Source: an uncultured Eubacteriales bacterium
Lineage (GTDB): Bacteria > Bacillota > Clostridia > Oscillospirales > Acutalibacteraceae
Length of the DNA stretch: 34,389 nucleotides
Direction: 5' to 3'
NCBI GenBank assembly: GCA_949293815.1
Contig: CASFEZ010000027.1
Coordinates: 1-34,389, forward strand
Under the pieces are notes generated by a model. That model had not been told where the DNA came from. It made no database searches and was given only the letters and a program-made list of their open reading frames with translations. The position numbers were made by a program, and so were the translations under genes. Below, in pieces: positions 1 to 9,198 of the stretch (within the stretch, counting starts at the first letter, position 1; every line of letters starts with the position of its first letter).

Positions 1-24
1 TGTTTTCCCATCAAAAACCGTAAT

Positions 25-62
25 GCCGACAAGCTGCCGCTTGTTGGCGGCCGCCTGTCGGC
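25..62. repeat. Nested stem-loop downstream of upp
   Basis: The arms GCCGACA (25-31) and TGTCGGC (56-62) pair, and an inner GCCGC/GCGGC stem (36-40 with 47-51) nests inside. Read on the minus strand, a TTTTT run follows a few bases later, so it could be a backup terminator beyond the main upp terminator. No gene is visible between it and the window edge. Confidence 0.4.
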
Positions 63-107
63 ACTCTTCCTTTCTTCGGGTTTACCCCAACTATTGACAA
101 AGAGCCT

Positions 108-137
108 AAAAAGAGCACCTTGCGATGCAAAGCGCTC
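108..137 (-). terminator. Intrinsic terminator of upp
   Basis: On the minus strand an 11-bp stem (GAGC...GCTC outer arms, two G-T pairs, three-base loop ATC; 113-137) is followed directly by a run of five T (plus-strand A at 108-112). It lies 16 bases after the upp stop codon, as expected for a Rho-independent terminator. Confidence 0.85.
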
Positions 138-152
138 CTGCGGGGAAAGAAT

Positions 153-785
153 TTACTTGGTACCGAAAATACGGTCGCCGGCGTCGCCGAGACCGGGAAT
201 GATATAGGCGTGGTCGTTCAGTTTTTCATCCAGCGCGGCAAGATACACCTGCACATCAGGATGCGCTTCGGTGAGCGCCTTCAGCCCTTCGGGGGCGCCG
301 ATGATGCCGATAAATTTAATGGAATGAGGCTGACGCTTTTTAATTTGATTGATTGCATCGATGGCGGAGCCGCCGGTCGCGAGCATCGGGTCAAGCACAA
401 TCACATCGCGCTCCTGTACATCGGCGGGCAGCTTACAGTAATATTCCACCGGCATATGGGTGTCGGGGTCACGGTACATACCGATATGACCGACACGGGC
501 GGAGGGCAGCAGCGCAAGCATACCGTCTACCATGCCGATACCGGCGCGCAGAATGGGCACGAACGCCAGTTTCTTACCGGCGATGGCTTTCGCCTTGGCT
601 ATGGCAATGGGCGTTTCGACCTCGACTTCCTCCAAAGGCAGATCTCTGGTCGCCTCATAGCACATCAGCATGGAAATCTCGCGCACCAAATCGCGAAAAT
701 CCTTAGAGCTTGTGTTTTTATCCCGCAGAATCGCCAGTTTGTGCTGAATCAGCGGATGGTTGGTAACGGTAACTTGATTGTTCAT
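153..785 (-). CDS. upp: Uracil phosphoribosyltransferase
   Basis: Cytoplasmic pyrimidine-salvage enzyme that converts uracil and PRPP to UMP. The 210-residue product has the usual family length. The PRPP-binding loop [11 protein letters not shown] lies at residues 131-141, and the C-terminus carries the uracil-binding GLGDAGDR and ends FGTK, typical of bacterial Upp. The ATG at 785 follows a GGAGGT ribosome site ten bases upstream. It has its own promoter (819-847) and a strong terminator (108-137), so it forms a single-gene unit, although no strong terminator separates it from uvrA upstream and some readthrough is possible. Family assignment is secure. Confidence 0.97.
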   Translation of the reverse strand: MNNQVTVTNHPLIQHKLAILRDKNTSSKDFRDLVREISMLMCYEATRDLPLEEVEVETPIAIAKAKAIAGKKLAFVPILRAGIGMVDGMLALLPSARVGHIGMYRDPDTHMPVEYYCKLPADVQERDVIVLDPMLATGGSAIDAINQIKKRQPHSIKFIGIIGAPEGLKALTEAHPDVQVYLAALDEKLNDHAYIIPGLGDAGDRIFGTK

Positions 786-818
786 CGATGCAATACCTCC
801 GGTTATTATTTCACGACA

Positions 819-847
819 ATTATACTATCCCGCAACCGGTTTTGCAA
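819..847 (-). promoter_or_regulatory. upp promoter
   Basis: On the minus strand a TTGCAA -35 (842-847) and a TATAAT -10 (819-824) are 17 bp apart. They lie 34 bases before the upp start. The short uvrA-upp gap also holds direct repeats of TTGACAAAAA and TTGCAAA just upstream, of unknown meaning. Confidence 0.75.
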
Positions 848-875
848 GTTCCTTTGCAATTTTTGTCAATTTTTG

Positions 876-3713
876 TCAGAAGCGCTCACCATTGAATACG
901 CGCTTCAGGTACTGCCCGGTATAGCTTTCCGGCACTTCGGCCACTTCCTCCGGGGTGCCGGTGGCCACCACCGTGCCGCCGCCGTCGCCGCCCTCGGGTC
1001 CCATATCAATAATATAGTCGGCGGTTTTAATCACATCCAGATTATGCTCAATCACCACGACGGAATTGCCGTTATCCACCAGCTGCTGCAATACATCCAG
1101 CAGCTTATGCACATCCGCTGTATGCAGACCGGTGGTCGGCTCGTCCAGAATATAAATGGTTTTGCCGGTGGGACGCTTGGAAAGCTCGGTCGCCAGCTTC
1201 ACCCGCTGTGCCTCGCCGCCGGACAGGGTGGTTGCGGGCTGACCGATTTTTACATAGCCCAGCCCTACATCATAAAGGGTGCGCAGCTTCCGCTCGATTT
1301 TCGGCTGTCCCGAAAAGAAATGCATGCCCTCTTCGATGGTCATTTCCAACACATCGTAAATGCTTTTGTCCTTATACTTGACCTCCAGCGTCTCCCGGTT
1401 GAAACGCGCGCCCTTACAGACCTCGCAGGGCACATAAATATCCGCCAGAAAGTGCATTTCAATTTTCACAATGCCGTCGCCCTGACAGGCTTCACAGCGT
1501 CCGCCCGCCACATTGAAGGAAAACCGCCCGGGCGTATAACCGCGCACCTTGGCGTCACGGGTCATGGCGAACAGCTGGCGGATATCCGTAAACACGCCGG
1601 TATAGGTCGCCGGATTGGAACGGGGGGTTCTGCCGATAGGCGACTGGTCGATATTGATGATTTTATCCAGGTTTTCAATGCCCTCAATGGTATCGCACAT
1701 GCCATAGACCTTTTTTGCGCCGTTTAATTCATTGGCAAGGCGCTTGTATAAAATCTCGTTAATCAGCGAGGATTTGCCCGAGCCGGAAACGCCGGTCACG
1801 CAGACAAATTCGCCCAAAGGAATCCGCACATTGATATCCCGCAGGTTATTCTCCCGCGCGCCGACAATCTCAAGCCATTTACCGTTGCCCTGGCGCCGTT
1901 TTTCGGGAATGGGAATCTGCTTTTTGCCGCTGAGGTATTGCCCGGTGATGGATTTTTTGCACTTCAGCAAGTCCTTCAGCGTACCGGCGCAGACCACTTC
2001 CCCGCCGTGGATACCAGCGCCGGGACCGATGTCCACAATATAATCCGCCGCCATCATGGTTTCCGCGTCATGCTCCACCACGATTAAGGTATTGCCCAAA
2101 TCCCGCAGCTCTTTCAAGGTACCCAGCAGTTTTTCGTTATCCCGCTGGTGCAGACCGATGCTCGGTTCATCCAAAATGTACAAAACGCCCATCAGCGACG
2201 AGCCGATTTGGGTTGCCAGACGAATGCGCTGGCTTTCGCCGCCGGACAGGGTGGCGGATGCCCGCGAAAGGGTCAGGTACCCCAGCCCGACGCTGTTCAA
2301 AAAATGCAGGCGGGAGCGAATCTCTTTCAGAATCTGATCGGCAATCATGCGGTCGCGCTCGGAAAGCTGCATATGCTCTACAAAATCCAGCGCCTGCTGC
2401 ACGGAAAGATGGGTAAATTCATCGATATTCTTGCCGGCGACCGTTACCGCCAGAATCTCTTTTTTCAGCCTTGCGCCGCCGCAGTCCGGACAGGTTTCGG
2501 TGGACATAAACTGTTCAATCTCATATCGCGCCCACTCGCTGCCCGACTCCTGATACCGCCGGTCGAGGTTGTTGACAATGCCCTCAAATTCATGGGAATA
2601 GGTGCCGGTGCCGTAGCCGCCGCTGCGGGTCATTTTGATTTTCTCCTTGCCGGTGCCGTATAAAATTTTATCCACACAGGACTTGGGCAAATCCTTAACC
2701 GGCGTATCCAGCGAAAAACCGTAATGCTGCGCGAGTCCCTCCATATACATACGGGCGACCGTGCCCTTGTCCATGACCGTCCAGCCCGGCGCACGAATCG
2801 CGCCCTCGGCGATGGACAGCTTGCGGTTCGGAATCACCAAATCCGGGTTGACCTTCATAAAAAAGCTCAGCCCCGTACAGGTCGGGCAGGCGCCGGCGGG
2901 ATTGTTAAAGGAAAACATCCGCGGGGTCAGCTCTTCCATACTGAAATTATGCTCCGGGCAGGACCAGTTTTGCGAAAACAGCATCTCTTCGCCGCCTATG
3001 ACATCAATCAGCACCGTGCCGCCGGTCAGTTTCGAGGCAATTTCAATCGAATCGGTCAGGCGGGAGCGGATCTCCTCTTTGACCACCAGTCGGTCAATTA
3101 CAATATCAATCGTGTGTTTTTTGTTTTTATCCAAAAAAATCTCTTCCGACAGGTCATACATATTGCCGTCAATGCGCACACGGGCATAGCCGGAACGGCG
3201 GGCGGAATCCAATTCTTTGACATGCTCGCCCTTTCTGCCGTTGATGGTGCGCGCCAGCACCTGAAAACGCGTGCCCTCGGGCAGTTCCAGAATTTTATCC
3301 ACAATCTGGTCCACTGTCTGCTGTTTGATCTCCCGGCCGCAGACCGGGCAATGGGGTACGCCGATGCGGGCATACAAAAGACGCAGATAATCGTAGATTT
3401 CCGTCACCGTGCCAACGGTGGAACGGGGGTTTTTGGAGGTGGTTTTCTGGTCAATGGATATGGCAGGCGACAGTCCGTCAATGGAATCCACATTGGGTTT
3501 TTCCATCTGCCCCAAAAACTGGCGGGCGTAAGAGGACAGCGATTCCACATAGCGGCGCTGCCCCTCCGCATAAATGGTATCAAACGCCAGCGAGGACTTG
3601 CCCGAGCCCGAAAGCCCGGTAAACACCACCAGCTTGTCCCGGGGAATGGTGAGATTGATATTTTTCAGGTTGTGTTCCCGCGCGCCCTGAATCACAAGAT
3701 TTTTTTGAGCCAT
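876..3713 (-). CDS. uvrA: Excinuclease ABC subunit A
   Basis: DNA-damage recognition ATPase of nucleotide excision repair; it forms the UvrA2B complex that loads UvrB at lesions. The 945-residue protein has two ABC ATPase modules. The first Walker A is GLSGSGKS at residues 33-40; a second, GVSGSGKSS, begins the C-terminal half. Signature motifs [12 protein letters not shown] and [12 protein letters not shown] are both intact, as are paired CxxC zinc-finger motifs (CPTC in the N-terminal half; CEAC and CEVC in the C-terminal half). The ATG at 3713 has a GAGAGGG ribosome site. It lies 59 bp after uvrB on the same strand and is probably cotranscribed from the LexA-linked promoter upstream of uvrB. 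Confidence 0.98.
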   Translation of the reverse strand: MAQKNLVIQGAREHNLKNINLTIPRDKLVVFTGLSGSGKSSLAFDTIYAEGQRRYVESLSSYARQFLGQMEKPNVDSIDGLSPAISIDQKTTSKNPRSTVGTVTEIYDYLRLLYARIGVPHCPVCGREIKQQTVDQIVDKILELPEGTRFQVLARTINGRKGEHVKELDSARRSGYARVRIDGNMYDLSEEIFLDKNKKHTIDIVIDRLVVKEEIRSRLTDSIEIASKLTGGTVLIDVIGGEEMLFSQNWSCPEHNFSMEELTPRMFSFNNPAGACPTCTGLSFFMKVNPDLVIPNRKLSIAEGAIRAPGWTVMDKGTVARMYMEGLAQHYGFSLDTPVKDLPKSCVDKILYGTGKEKIKMTRSGGYGTGTYSHEFEGIVNNLDRRYQESGSEWARYEIEQFMSTETCPDCGGARLKKEILAVTVAGKNIDEFTHLSVQQALDFVEHMQLSERDRMIADQILKEIRSRLHFLNSVGLGYLTLSRASATLSGGESQRIRLATQIGSSLMGVLYILDEPSIGLHQRDNEKLLGTLKELRDLGNTLIVVEHDAETMMAADYIVDIGPGAGIHGGEVVCAGTLKDLLKCKKSITGQYLSGKKQIPIPEKRRQGNGKWLEIVGARENNLRDINVRIPLGEFVCVTGVSGSGKSSLINEILYKRLANELNGAKKVYGMCDTIEGIENLDKIINIDQSPIGRTPRSNPATYTGVFTDIRQLFAMTRDAKVRGYTPGRFSFNVAGGRCEACQGDGIVKIEMHFLADIYVPCEVCKGARFNRETLEVKYKDKSIYDVLEMTIEEGMHFFSGQPKIERKLRTLYDVGLGYVKIGQPATTLSGGEAQRVKLATELSKRPTGKTIYILDEPTTGLHTADVHKLLDVLQQLVDNGNSVVVIEHNLDVIKTADYIIDMGPEGGDGGGTVVATGTPEEVAEVPESYTGQYLKRVFNGERF

Positions 3714-3772
3714 TCTATTTTCCCTCTCTTTGGATATATGGGTAACATCACGCCGAGATGCGCCGAAAGAAT

Positions 3773-5734
3773 TTATCCTTTGCTTTTTAGTTTTTCTATC
3801 CGGTCGCGCAAATACGCCGCGTGTTCAAACTCCAGAATATTGGCGGCGGCGTGCATCTCCGCCGTCAGCTTCGCAATCAGCTCATCCCTCTCCTTGCGGC
3901 TGAGCTTTTTATGGGTCTTCTTTTCAGTTTCTTCCTTTGTGGAAATCTCCAGCACATCCCGTACATCTTTATGAATGGTTTGAGGAATAATACCGTGCTG
4001 CTCGTTATACGCCATCTGTTTTTCCCGGCGGCGCATGGTTTCGCGAATGGCGTTTTCCATGGACGGGGTTACCGAATCGGCATACATAATCACCATACCC
4101 GAAGCGTTGCGCGCCGCGCGGCCGATGGTTTGAATCAGCGAGGTTTCCGACCGCAGGAAGCCCTCTTTGTCCGCGTCCAGAATCGCAACCAGAGAAACCT
4201 CCGGAATATCCAGCCCTTCGCGTAAAAGGTTGATGCCCACCAGCACATCAAATTCCCCCAAACGCAAATCACGAATAATTTCCATGCGTTCAATGGTATC
4301 CACATCGTAATGCAGATACCGCACCTTGATGCCGAAGGACTCCAAATAGTCGGTCAGGTTCTCCGCCATTTTTCGCGTCAGGGTGGTCACCAGCACCCGC
4401 TCATTTCGTTCAACGCGCAGCTGAATTTCGCCAATCAGATCGTCCATCTGCCCATCCGTGGGGCGAACGCTGATATCCGGGTCGAGAAGCCCCGTGGGGC
4501 GAATAATCTGCTCGGCAATCACTGCGCTGCGCTCCCGTTCAAAGGCGCCGGGCGTTGCGCTGATGAAGATTTTTTGCCCGGTGATTTCGTAAAATTCATC
4601 AAAGGTCAGCGGGCGGTTGTCAAACGCGGAGGGCAGACGAAAGCCGAACTGCACCAGGTTCTCCTTACGGGAGCGGTCGCCGCCGTACATGGCGCGCACC
4701 TGCGGCAGCGTGACATGGCTTTCATCTACAAACAAAAGAAAATCCTTGGGGAAATAATGCAGCAGGGTAAAGGGCGAGGAGCCGGGGGCGCGACCGCTCA
4801 TAACACGGGAATAGTTTTCAATGCCCTTACAAAATCCGGTTTCCCGCAGCATTTCAATATCGTATTCGGTGCGCTGGCGAATGCGCTGCGCTTCAATCAG
4901 CTTGCCTTCTTTTTGAAATTCTGCCTCACGCTGTAACATTTCCTGATAAATTTCGGCAATGGCCAGCTCCAGCTTTTCCCGTCCGACCACATAATGGGAC
5001 GCCGGATAGATTGCCACATGGTTCAGCACCCGGCGCACCTGACCGGTCAGGGGGTTGATCTCAGTAATACGGTCAATTTCATCGCCGAAAAACTCCACGC
5101 GAATGGCAAACTCATCGGTATACGCCGGGAAAATCTCAACCGTATCGCCCCGCACCCGAAATTTGTTACGGATAAAATTGATGTCGTTGCGTTCATATTG
5201 AATTTCTACCAGCTTTTGCAGCAGCGAGTCCCGGTCTTTCTGCATCCCGGGACGCAGGGAAATGACCATGCTGCGGTAATCTATCGGGTCACCCAGGGAA
5301 TAGATGCAGGATACGCTGGCAACGATAATCACATCCCGCCGCTCCGAAAGCGCCGAGGTCGCCGAATGGCGCAGCCGGTCAATTTCATCGTTGATGGCGG
5401 AATCTTTTTCGATATAGGTATCGGTAGTGGGAATATATGCTTCCGGCTGATAGTAGTCATAATAGGAGACAAAATATTCCACCGCGTTCTCCGGAAAAAA
5501 CGCACGGAACTCGCTGCAAAGCTGCGCGGCGAGGGTTTTGTTGTGCGCCAAGACCAGCGTTGGCCGGTTCAGGCGGGCGATGATATTCGCCATGGTAAAG
5601 GTTTTGCCCGAACCGGTCACGCCCAACAGCGTCTGTTCCTGATTCCCTGCCTGAATGCTTTTTACCAGCTCATCGATGGCTGTCGGCTGGTCGCCTGTCG
5701 GTTGAAACGCAGAATGCAGCACAAATTGATCCAC
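3773..5734 (-). CDS. uvrB: Excinuclease ABC subunit B
   Basis: Helicase-fold damage-verification subunit of nucleotide excision repair that recruits UvrC. Walker A is [10 protein letters not shown] near residue 38. The beta-hairpin region contains [11 protein letters not shown], the DEAD-like box is DESH, and a C-terminal UVR motif pairs with UvrC. I place the start at the GTG at 5734 (653 residues): an AAAAAAGGAGG ribosome site lies seven bases before it, and the resulting N-terminus ([17 protein letters not shown]) matches the family. An in-frame ATG at 5758 would put the ribosome site inside the coding sequence. First gene of uvrB-uvrA. Confidence 0.98.
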   Translation of the reverse strand: MDQFVLHSAFQPTGDQPTAIDELVKSIQAGNQEQTLLGVTGSGKTFTMANIIARLNRPTLVLAHNKTLAAQLCSEFRAFFPENAVEYFVSYYDYYQPEAYIPTTDTYIEKDSAINDEIDRLRHSATSALSERRDVIIVASVSCIYSLGDPIDYRSMVISLRPGMQKDRDSLLQKLVEIQYERNDINFIRNKFRVRGDTVEIFPAYTDEFAIRVEFFGDEIDRITEINPLTGQVRRVLNHVAIYPASHYVVGREKLELAIAEIYQEMLQREAEFQKEGKLIEAQRIRQRTEYDIEMLRETGFCKGIENYSRVMSGRAPGSSPFTLLHYFPKDFLLFVDESHVTLPQVRAMYGGDRSRKENLVQFGFRLPSAFDNRPLTFDEFYEITGQKIFISATPGAFERERSAVIAEQIIRPTGLLDPDISVRPTDGQMDDLIGEIQLRVERNERVLVTTLTRKMAENLTDYLESFGIKVRYLHYDVDTIERMEIIRDLRLGEFDVLVGINLLREGLDIPEVSLVAILDADKEGFLRSETSLIQTIGRAARNASGMVIMYADSVTPSMENAIRETMRRREKQMAYNEQHGIIPQTIHKDVRDVLEISTKEETEKKTHKKLSRKERDELIAKLTAEMHAAANILEFEHAAYLRDRIEKLKSKG

Positions 5735-5808
5735 CGGACACCCTCCTTTTTTATTCATGTGTCTTTATTTTTTCTTCGTTCCCAATCAAAAATACAACAC
5801 CGCAGATA

Positions 5809-5820
5809 AAACAAATGTTC
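5809..5820 (-). promoter_or_regulatory. LexA (SOS) box of uvrBA
   Basis: The minus strand reads GAAC-ATTT-GTTT, fitting the Gram-positive LexA/DinR pattern GAAC-N4-GTTY, with one deviation in the central four bases. It lies immediately downstream of the uvrB -10 box, over the expected transcription start, where a repressor would block RNA polymerase. That uvrB is SOS-regulated in Bacillus is established; control here is inferred. Confidence 0.65.
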
Positions 5821-5827
5821 TGTCCAT

Positions 5828-5856
5828 ATTCTATCATATTGCTCGGCAAATGTAAA
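5828..5856 (-). promoter_or_regulatory. uvrB-uvrA promoter
   Basis: On the minus strand a TTTACA -35 (5851-5856) and a TAGAAT -10 (5828-5833) are 17 bp apart. The predicted start near 5821 leaves a leader of about 87 bases before the uvrB GTG. Confidence 0.75.
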
Positions 5857-5896
5857 GTCCCAAAAGTCCTCCATTCGCTAAAAAAACGCAAAGACC

Positions 5897-5927
5897 AAAA
5901 AATCTTCCCCACTCGGAGAAGATTTTT
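5897..5927 (-). terminator. Intrinsic terminator of the TetR-family gene
   Basis: A 13-bp stem (arms around ATCTTCTCC / GGGGAAGAT, loop GAGT) on the minus strand ends in a run of T. It lies 22 bases after the regulator's stop codon and separates it from the uvrB promoter. Confidence 0.85.
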
Positions 5928-5949
5928 GATAATATGCTGTTTTGCGGCG

Positions 5950-6486
5950 TTACCCTTTGACGCGGTTAATCATTTTCAGCGCGGTGGCGGACACGGAGTC
6001 GATGGGATCCTGCATATCTGCACGCATCCAACGCATAATAATGCCCACGCAGCCGGCCAGGGCAAAGGCAAAGCCATAGTCCGAATAATACTCCGGACGG
6101 AAGCATTTTTCGATAACCACCTTAACCAGCATCTCAAAAAACCGTTTGTCGCTGTTGTTGCTGAACAAAGCCGTGCAGAAATCCCGGTTTTCCCGAATCA
6201 GTGTCAGCAGGTGCGAAAACGCCGACAAAAATTGCTCATCGCTGAAATTTGCGGAAAAATCCTTGCAGATGATTTCAAATTTATGCACAACATCCAGCTC
6301 GACCTGCTCCAGAAGATCAAAGACATCGGTATAATGCAAATAAAAGGTGGCGCGATTGATATCCGCCTGTTCGGACAGCTCCTTAACCGTAATATCCTTA
6401 ATCGGCTTTTGCGCCAGCAGCTGAATCAAAACCTGATACAGCCGTTCTTTGGTCTTAATGACGCGGCGATCCGTTTTCCCATCCAT
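5950..6486 (-). CDS. TetR/AcrR-family transcriptional regulator
   Basis: A 178-residue DNA-binding regulator. Residues about 10-55 form the TetR helix-turn-helix domain, with the hallmark TVKELSEQADINRATFYLHY. The rest is a helical ligand-binding domain resembling the type common in clostridial DhaS-like regulators. The ligand and targets are unknown. The gene has its own promoter and terminator and no adjacent efflux pump or enzyme on either side, so the only target visible is itself: an inverted repeat frames its promoter (6504-6541). The ATG at 6486 has a GGAG ten bases upstream; an overlapping GGAGA directly before the ATG is too close to serve. Confidence 0.9.
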   Translation of the reverse strand: MDGKTDRRVIKTKERLYQVLIQLLAQKPIKDITVKELSEQADINRATFYLHYTDVFDLLEQVELDVVHKFEIICKDFSANFSDEQFLSAFSHLLTLIRENRDFCTALFSNNSDKRFFEMLVKVVIEKCFRPEYYSDYGFAFALAGCVGIIMRWMRADMQDPIDSVSATALKMINRVKG

Positions 6487-6503
6487 TCTCCAATCAACTC
6501 CGC

Positions 6504-6541
6504 TTTTCGGTATCTACATTATAATACATCAAAACCGAAAA
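6504..6541. promoter_or_regulatory. Inverted repeat, probable TetR-type autoregulatory operator
   Basis: The perfect 8-bp arms TTTTCGGT (6504-6511) and ACCGAAAA (6534-6541) are separated by 22 bp. The interval contains the -10 box and is itself partly palindromic (ATTATAAT). One arm abuts the -35 box; the other covers the transcription start. Autoregulation through such a site is typical of the family but inferred here. Confidence 0.6.
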
Positions 6542-6547
6542 AGTCAA
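6518..6547 (-). promoter_or_regulatory. Promoter of the TetR-family gene
   Basis: On the minus strand a TTGACT -35 (6542-6547) and a perfect TATAAT -10 (6518-6523) are 18 bp apart, giving a leader of roughly 20-25 bases. Confidence 0.75.
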
Positions 6548-6575
6548 TAGCTGCTGAACAGCTTCACAGAAAGTG

Positions 6576-7052
6576 TCAAATTTCCGTAATATCCGCCTGC
6601 TGCAAACGCACCAGTTTCGACAAATTGTTTACCGTTGTCTGCACCTGATAGCCGATTTTTCCGGCGCTGAAAATGACCGTTTCGAACTGTGCACAGGAAG
6701 CGTCGATGGTTACGGGAAATGGCTTTTTCAGACCGATGGGGGAACAGCCGCCGTGGACATAGCCCGTAAGGGGCAGCAGGTCTTTTTGGTGAATCATCTC
6801 CACGCTTTTTTCCCGCACGGCAGCCGCCGCTTTTTTCAGGTTCAGTTCCCGGTTCACGGGCACCATAAACACAAAATATTTGCCGGATTTGCCGCGTGTC
6901 ACCAGCGTTTTGAATACCTGCGCCGGATTCTGACCCAGCACGGCTGCCACATCAGCGCCGCTGAGGGCATCGGTTCCGGCATAGGAATAGGCGGTATAGG
7001 GGATTTTTTTCTGGTCTAAAATCCGCATCACATTGGTTTTTTCTTCGGTCAT
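6576..7052 (-). CDS. ybaK: Cys-tRNA(Pro)/Cys-tRNA(Cys) deacylase, YbaK/EbsC family
   Basis: Trans-editing enzyme that hydrolyses cysteine misattached to tRNA(Pro) by prolyl-tRNA synthetase. The 158 residues cover the whole YbaK domain: the catalytic-lysine region QVFKTLVTR, the strand FMVPVNRELNLKK and the glycine-rich GYVHGGCSPIGLKK. The ATG at 7052 has an AAAGGAG ribosome site. It lies 69 bp after cysS on the same strand, with two hairpins between. Placing the Cys-tRNA editor beside the enzyme that makes Cys-tRNA and the enzyme that begins cysteine synthesis makes functional sense. No clear terminator follows. Confidence 0.93.
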   Translation of the reverse strand: MTEEKTNVMRILDQKKIPYTAYSYAGTDALSGADVAAVLGQNPAQVFKTLVTRGKSGKYFVFMVPVNRELNLKKAAAAVREKSVEMIHQKDLLPLTGYVHGGCSPIGLKKPFPVTIDASCAQFETVIFSAGKIGYQVQTTVNNLSKLVRLQQADITEI

Positions 7053-7070
7053 AAGGGCTCCTTTATTAAG

Positions 7071-7116
7071 GCGCCGCGTTGCGGCGCAGAGTGAAGAGCG
7101 GCGCAGCGCGCCGCTC
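7071..7116. repeat. Two tandem GC-rich perfect hairpins between cysS and ybaK
   Basis: The first is GCGCCGC-GTT-GCGGCGC (7071-7087); the second is GAGCGGCGC-AGC-GCGCCGCTC (7096-7116). Both stems are perfect, with three-base loops, and nine bases separate them. The two core sequences are related. Neither is followed by a T run, so they are not classic terminators; they could stabilise mRNA or partly attenuate ybaK. Confidence 0.8.
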
Positions 7117-7121
7117 CTGGT

Positions 7122-8516
7122 TTACGCTTTATGCCATTTCACGCCCTGGGGGGTGTCCTCGAGGACAATGCCCATTTCTTTCAGCTTATCGCGAATGGCG
7201 TCCGCTTCCGCCCAGTTTTTATCCTTGCGCGCCTGGGTTCTTTTTTCAACCAGAGCGTTGATTTCCTCATCGAGGGAGGACTCTTTTTTGCGGTTATACA
7301 CAAGACCGAGTACGCCGGTCAGTTCATCGAATTTTTCGGCAGCATAGGCCGCTTCCGCGCTACTGGGCGCATCGGTCAGCACCAGTTTGTTGATGTCGCG
7401 CACCAGCTCAAAAACCGCCGCAATGGCGTCCGCCGTATTCAAATCATCATCCATGGCCTCGCAGAAGTTATCCACATGGCTGTCAACGGCGACCTTGACT
7501 TCCTCGCGCAAAGGCTCCGCCGAGCCGTTCTTTTGAGCGAAATCCAGCGCGTCCCGGCAGGTATACAGGCGCTGCAAAGACGCCTTGCACTGCTTCAGGG
7601 AATCATAGCTGTAGTTGATGGGGCTGCGGTACTGGCAGGAAATCATCAAATAGCGAATCGGCTCATAGCCGAACTGTTCGGCAACATCCCGCACGGTGAA
7701 AAAGTTTCCGAGAGATTTGGACATTTTCTGGTTGTCTACGGTGATAAAGCCGTTATGCATCCAATAGCGGGCAAAGGGCACGCCGTTGCAGCATTCGCTT
7801 TGGGCAATTTCGTTTTCGTGGTGGGGGAAAATCAAATCCTGCCCGCCGCAATGAATATCGATGGTTTCGCCCAGATACCGGCGGGACATGGCGGAGCACT
7901 CGATATGCCAGCCGGGTCTGCCCTTGCCCCAGGGGGAATCCCAATAGGGCTCGCCGGGTTTCGCGGCTTTCCACAGAGCAAAGTCCATCGCGTCTTTTTT
8001 GGTTTCGCCGATATTGATGCGTGCGCCCGCTTCCAAATCCTCTAAGGGCTGGTGAGACAGCTTGCCGTATTCGGCGAATTTTTTCGGGCTGAAGTAAACA
8101 TCTCCCGCCGATTCATAGGCATAGCCTTTTTCAATTAATGTGGATACGATGGAAATAATTTCATCGATGTTCTCGGTCGCCTTCGGGTGGGTGGTCGCTT
8201 CGCGTACATTCAGCCCGGCGGCGTCCACTTTGTATTCGGCAATATATTTTTCGGAAATTTCCCGATAGCTCACGCCCTCTTCGTTGGCGCGCTTGATGAT
8301 TTTATCATCGATATCGGTGAAATTCTGCACAAAATTGACCCGGTAGCCCCGGTATTCCAAATAGCGCCGCAATACATCAAACACGCAAATCGGGCGGGCG
8401 TTGCCGATATGGATATAGTTATAAACCGTCGGTCCGCAGGCATAAATACGGAACTCGCCTTCGTGCAGAGGTGTTAACTCTTCTTTTTGTCTGGTCAGGG
8501 TATTATAAACTTTCAT
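7122..8516 (-). CDS. cysS: Cysteinyl-tRNA synthetase
   Basis: Class I aminoacyl-tRNA synthetase charging tRNA(Cys). The 464-residue protein has the usual length. The HIGH-like signature is HIGN in [16 protein letters not shown]; the zinc and cysteine site includes that cysteine and GWHIECSAM; the KMSKS loop is KMSKSLGN. The C-terminal helical tRNA-binding region is complete. The ATG at 8516 follows an AAAGGAG ribosome site and overlaps the 3' end of cysE by 14 bp, indicating translational coupling. No T-box leader is present because the gene is internal to an operon. Confidence 0.97.
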   Translation of the reverse strand: MKVYNTLTRQKEELTPLHEGEFRIYACGPTVYNYIHIGNARPICVFDVLRRYLEYRGYRVNFVQNFTDIDDKIIKRANEEGVSYREISEKYIAEYKVDAAGLNVREATTHPKATENIDEIISIVSTLIEKGYAYESAGDVYFSPKKFAEYGKLSHQPLEDLEAGARINIGETKKDAMDFALWKAAKPGEPYWDSPWGKGRPGWHIECSAMSRRYLGETIDIHCGGQDLIFPHHENEIAQSECCNGVPFARYWMHNGFITVDNQKMSKSLGNFFTVRDVAEQFGYEPIRYLMISCQYRSPINYSYDSLKQCKASLQRLYTCRDALDFAQKNGSAEPLREEVKVAVDSHVDNFCEAMDDDLNTADAIAAVFELVRDINKLVLTDAPSSAEAAYAAEKFDELTGVLGLVYNRKKESSLDEEINALVEKRTQARKDKNWAEADAIRDKLKEMGIVLEDTPQGVKWHKA

Positions 8517-9156
8517 GGGGGTTCTCTCCTTTTGGTTCCTGTACGAAAGATAAAAGCTGGTCGATTCTGGCGTTCAGCCGGGTCAGCTCCTGGGCTACCG
8601 GGTCGGGAATATGAATCTGATCCATATCGTCTACCCGTCTGCCCTCAATTTTCACCACACGGGCGGGCACGCCCACCGCTGTGGCATTAGGCGGGATTTC
8701 TTCCAGCACCACCGCGCCGGCGGCGATACGGGAATTGTCACCGATACGAAACGGTCCCAAAACCTTCGCGCCGGAGCCAATCATGACATTATTGCCCACG
8801 GTGGGGTGGCGTTTGCCCACATCCTTACCGGTGCCGCCCAGGGTCACTCCCTGGTATATGGTGACATCATCGCCGATTTCCGCCGTTTCGCCAATGACAA
8901 CGCCGGTGCCGTGGTCAATAAAAAACCGCCGCCCGATTTTTGCGCCGGGGTGGATTTCGATGCCGGTTTTGCGGGAACATCGCTGGGAAATCCAGCGGGC
9001 GATAAAGGGCATATGGTGGGTATAGAACCAATGCGCCCTGCGGTGGGCGCGTACCGCCTTGTACCCGGGATACAGCAGCATGATTTCCAAAGCGGAAGAC
9101 GCCGCAGGATCCCGCTCTTTTACACAGGCAATATCCTCCCGCATTCTGTCAAACAT
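8503..9156 (-). CDS. cysE: Serine O-acetyltransferase
   Basis: Makes O-acetylserine from serine and acetyl-CoA, the committed step of cysteine synthesis. The 217-residue form (start at the ATG at 9156, preceded by GGGAGG at six bases) begins MFDRMREDI, like short clostridial CysE; an in-frame ATG at 9186 lies upstream of that ribosome site and is less likely. The left-handed beta-helix is seen as hexapeptide repeats from IHPGAKIGRRFFIDHGTG through QGVTLGGTGKD to VGNNVMIGSGAKVLG, with the catalytic histidine in DHGTG. The gene follows the glycan cluster by 42 bp. A TATAAT overlaps the upstream stop codon, but no good -35 pairs with it. Confidence 0.96.
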   Translation of the reverse strand: MFDRMREDIACVKERDPAASSALEIMLLYPGYKAVRAHRRAHWFYTHHMPFIARWISQRCSRKTGIEIHPGAKIGRRFFIDHGTGVVIGETAEIGDDVTIYQGVTLGGTGKDVGKRHPTVGNNVMIGSGAKVLGPFRIGDNSRIAAGAVVLEEIPPNATAVGVPARVVKIEGRRVDDMDQIHIPDPVAQELTRLNARIDQLLSFVQEPKGENPHESL

Positions 9157-9198
9157 CCAATCCCTCCCATCCGCTTTGCAGCGCAACCGTTCTTATCA

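Noticed and set aside
120-1727. Long plus-strand open frame (535 codons) opposite upp and uvrA
   Set aside because: It is antisense to two firmly identified genes, has no domain pattern or ribosome site and is compositionally a shadow. Similar antisense frames opposite uvrA (2724-3974) and the GH2 gene (28396-29901) were rejected for the same reason.
6549-6563. Hairpin AGCTG-CTGAA-CAGCT as terminator of ybaK
   Set aside because: The stem is only 5 bp, and the following T run belongs to the TetR-gene promoter; too weak to call.
9157-9198. T-box or cysteine-responsive leader before cysE
   Set aside because: Only 42 bp separate the genes, far too short for a T-box, and no such motif is present.
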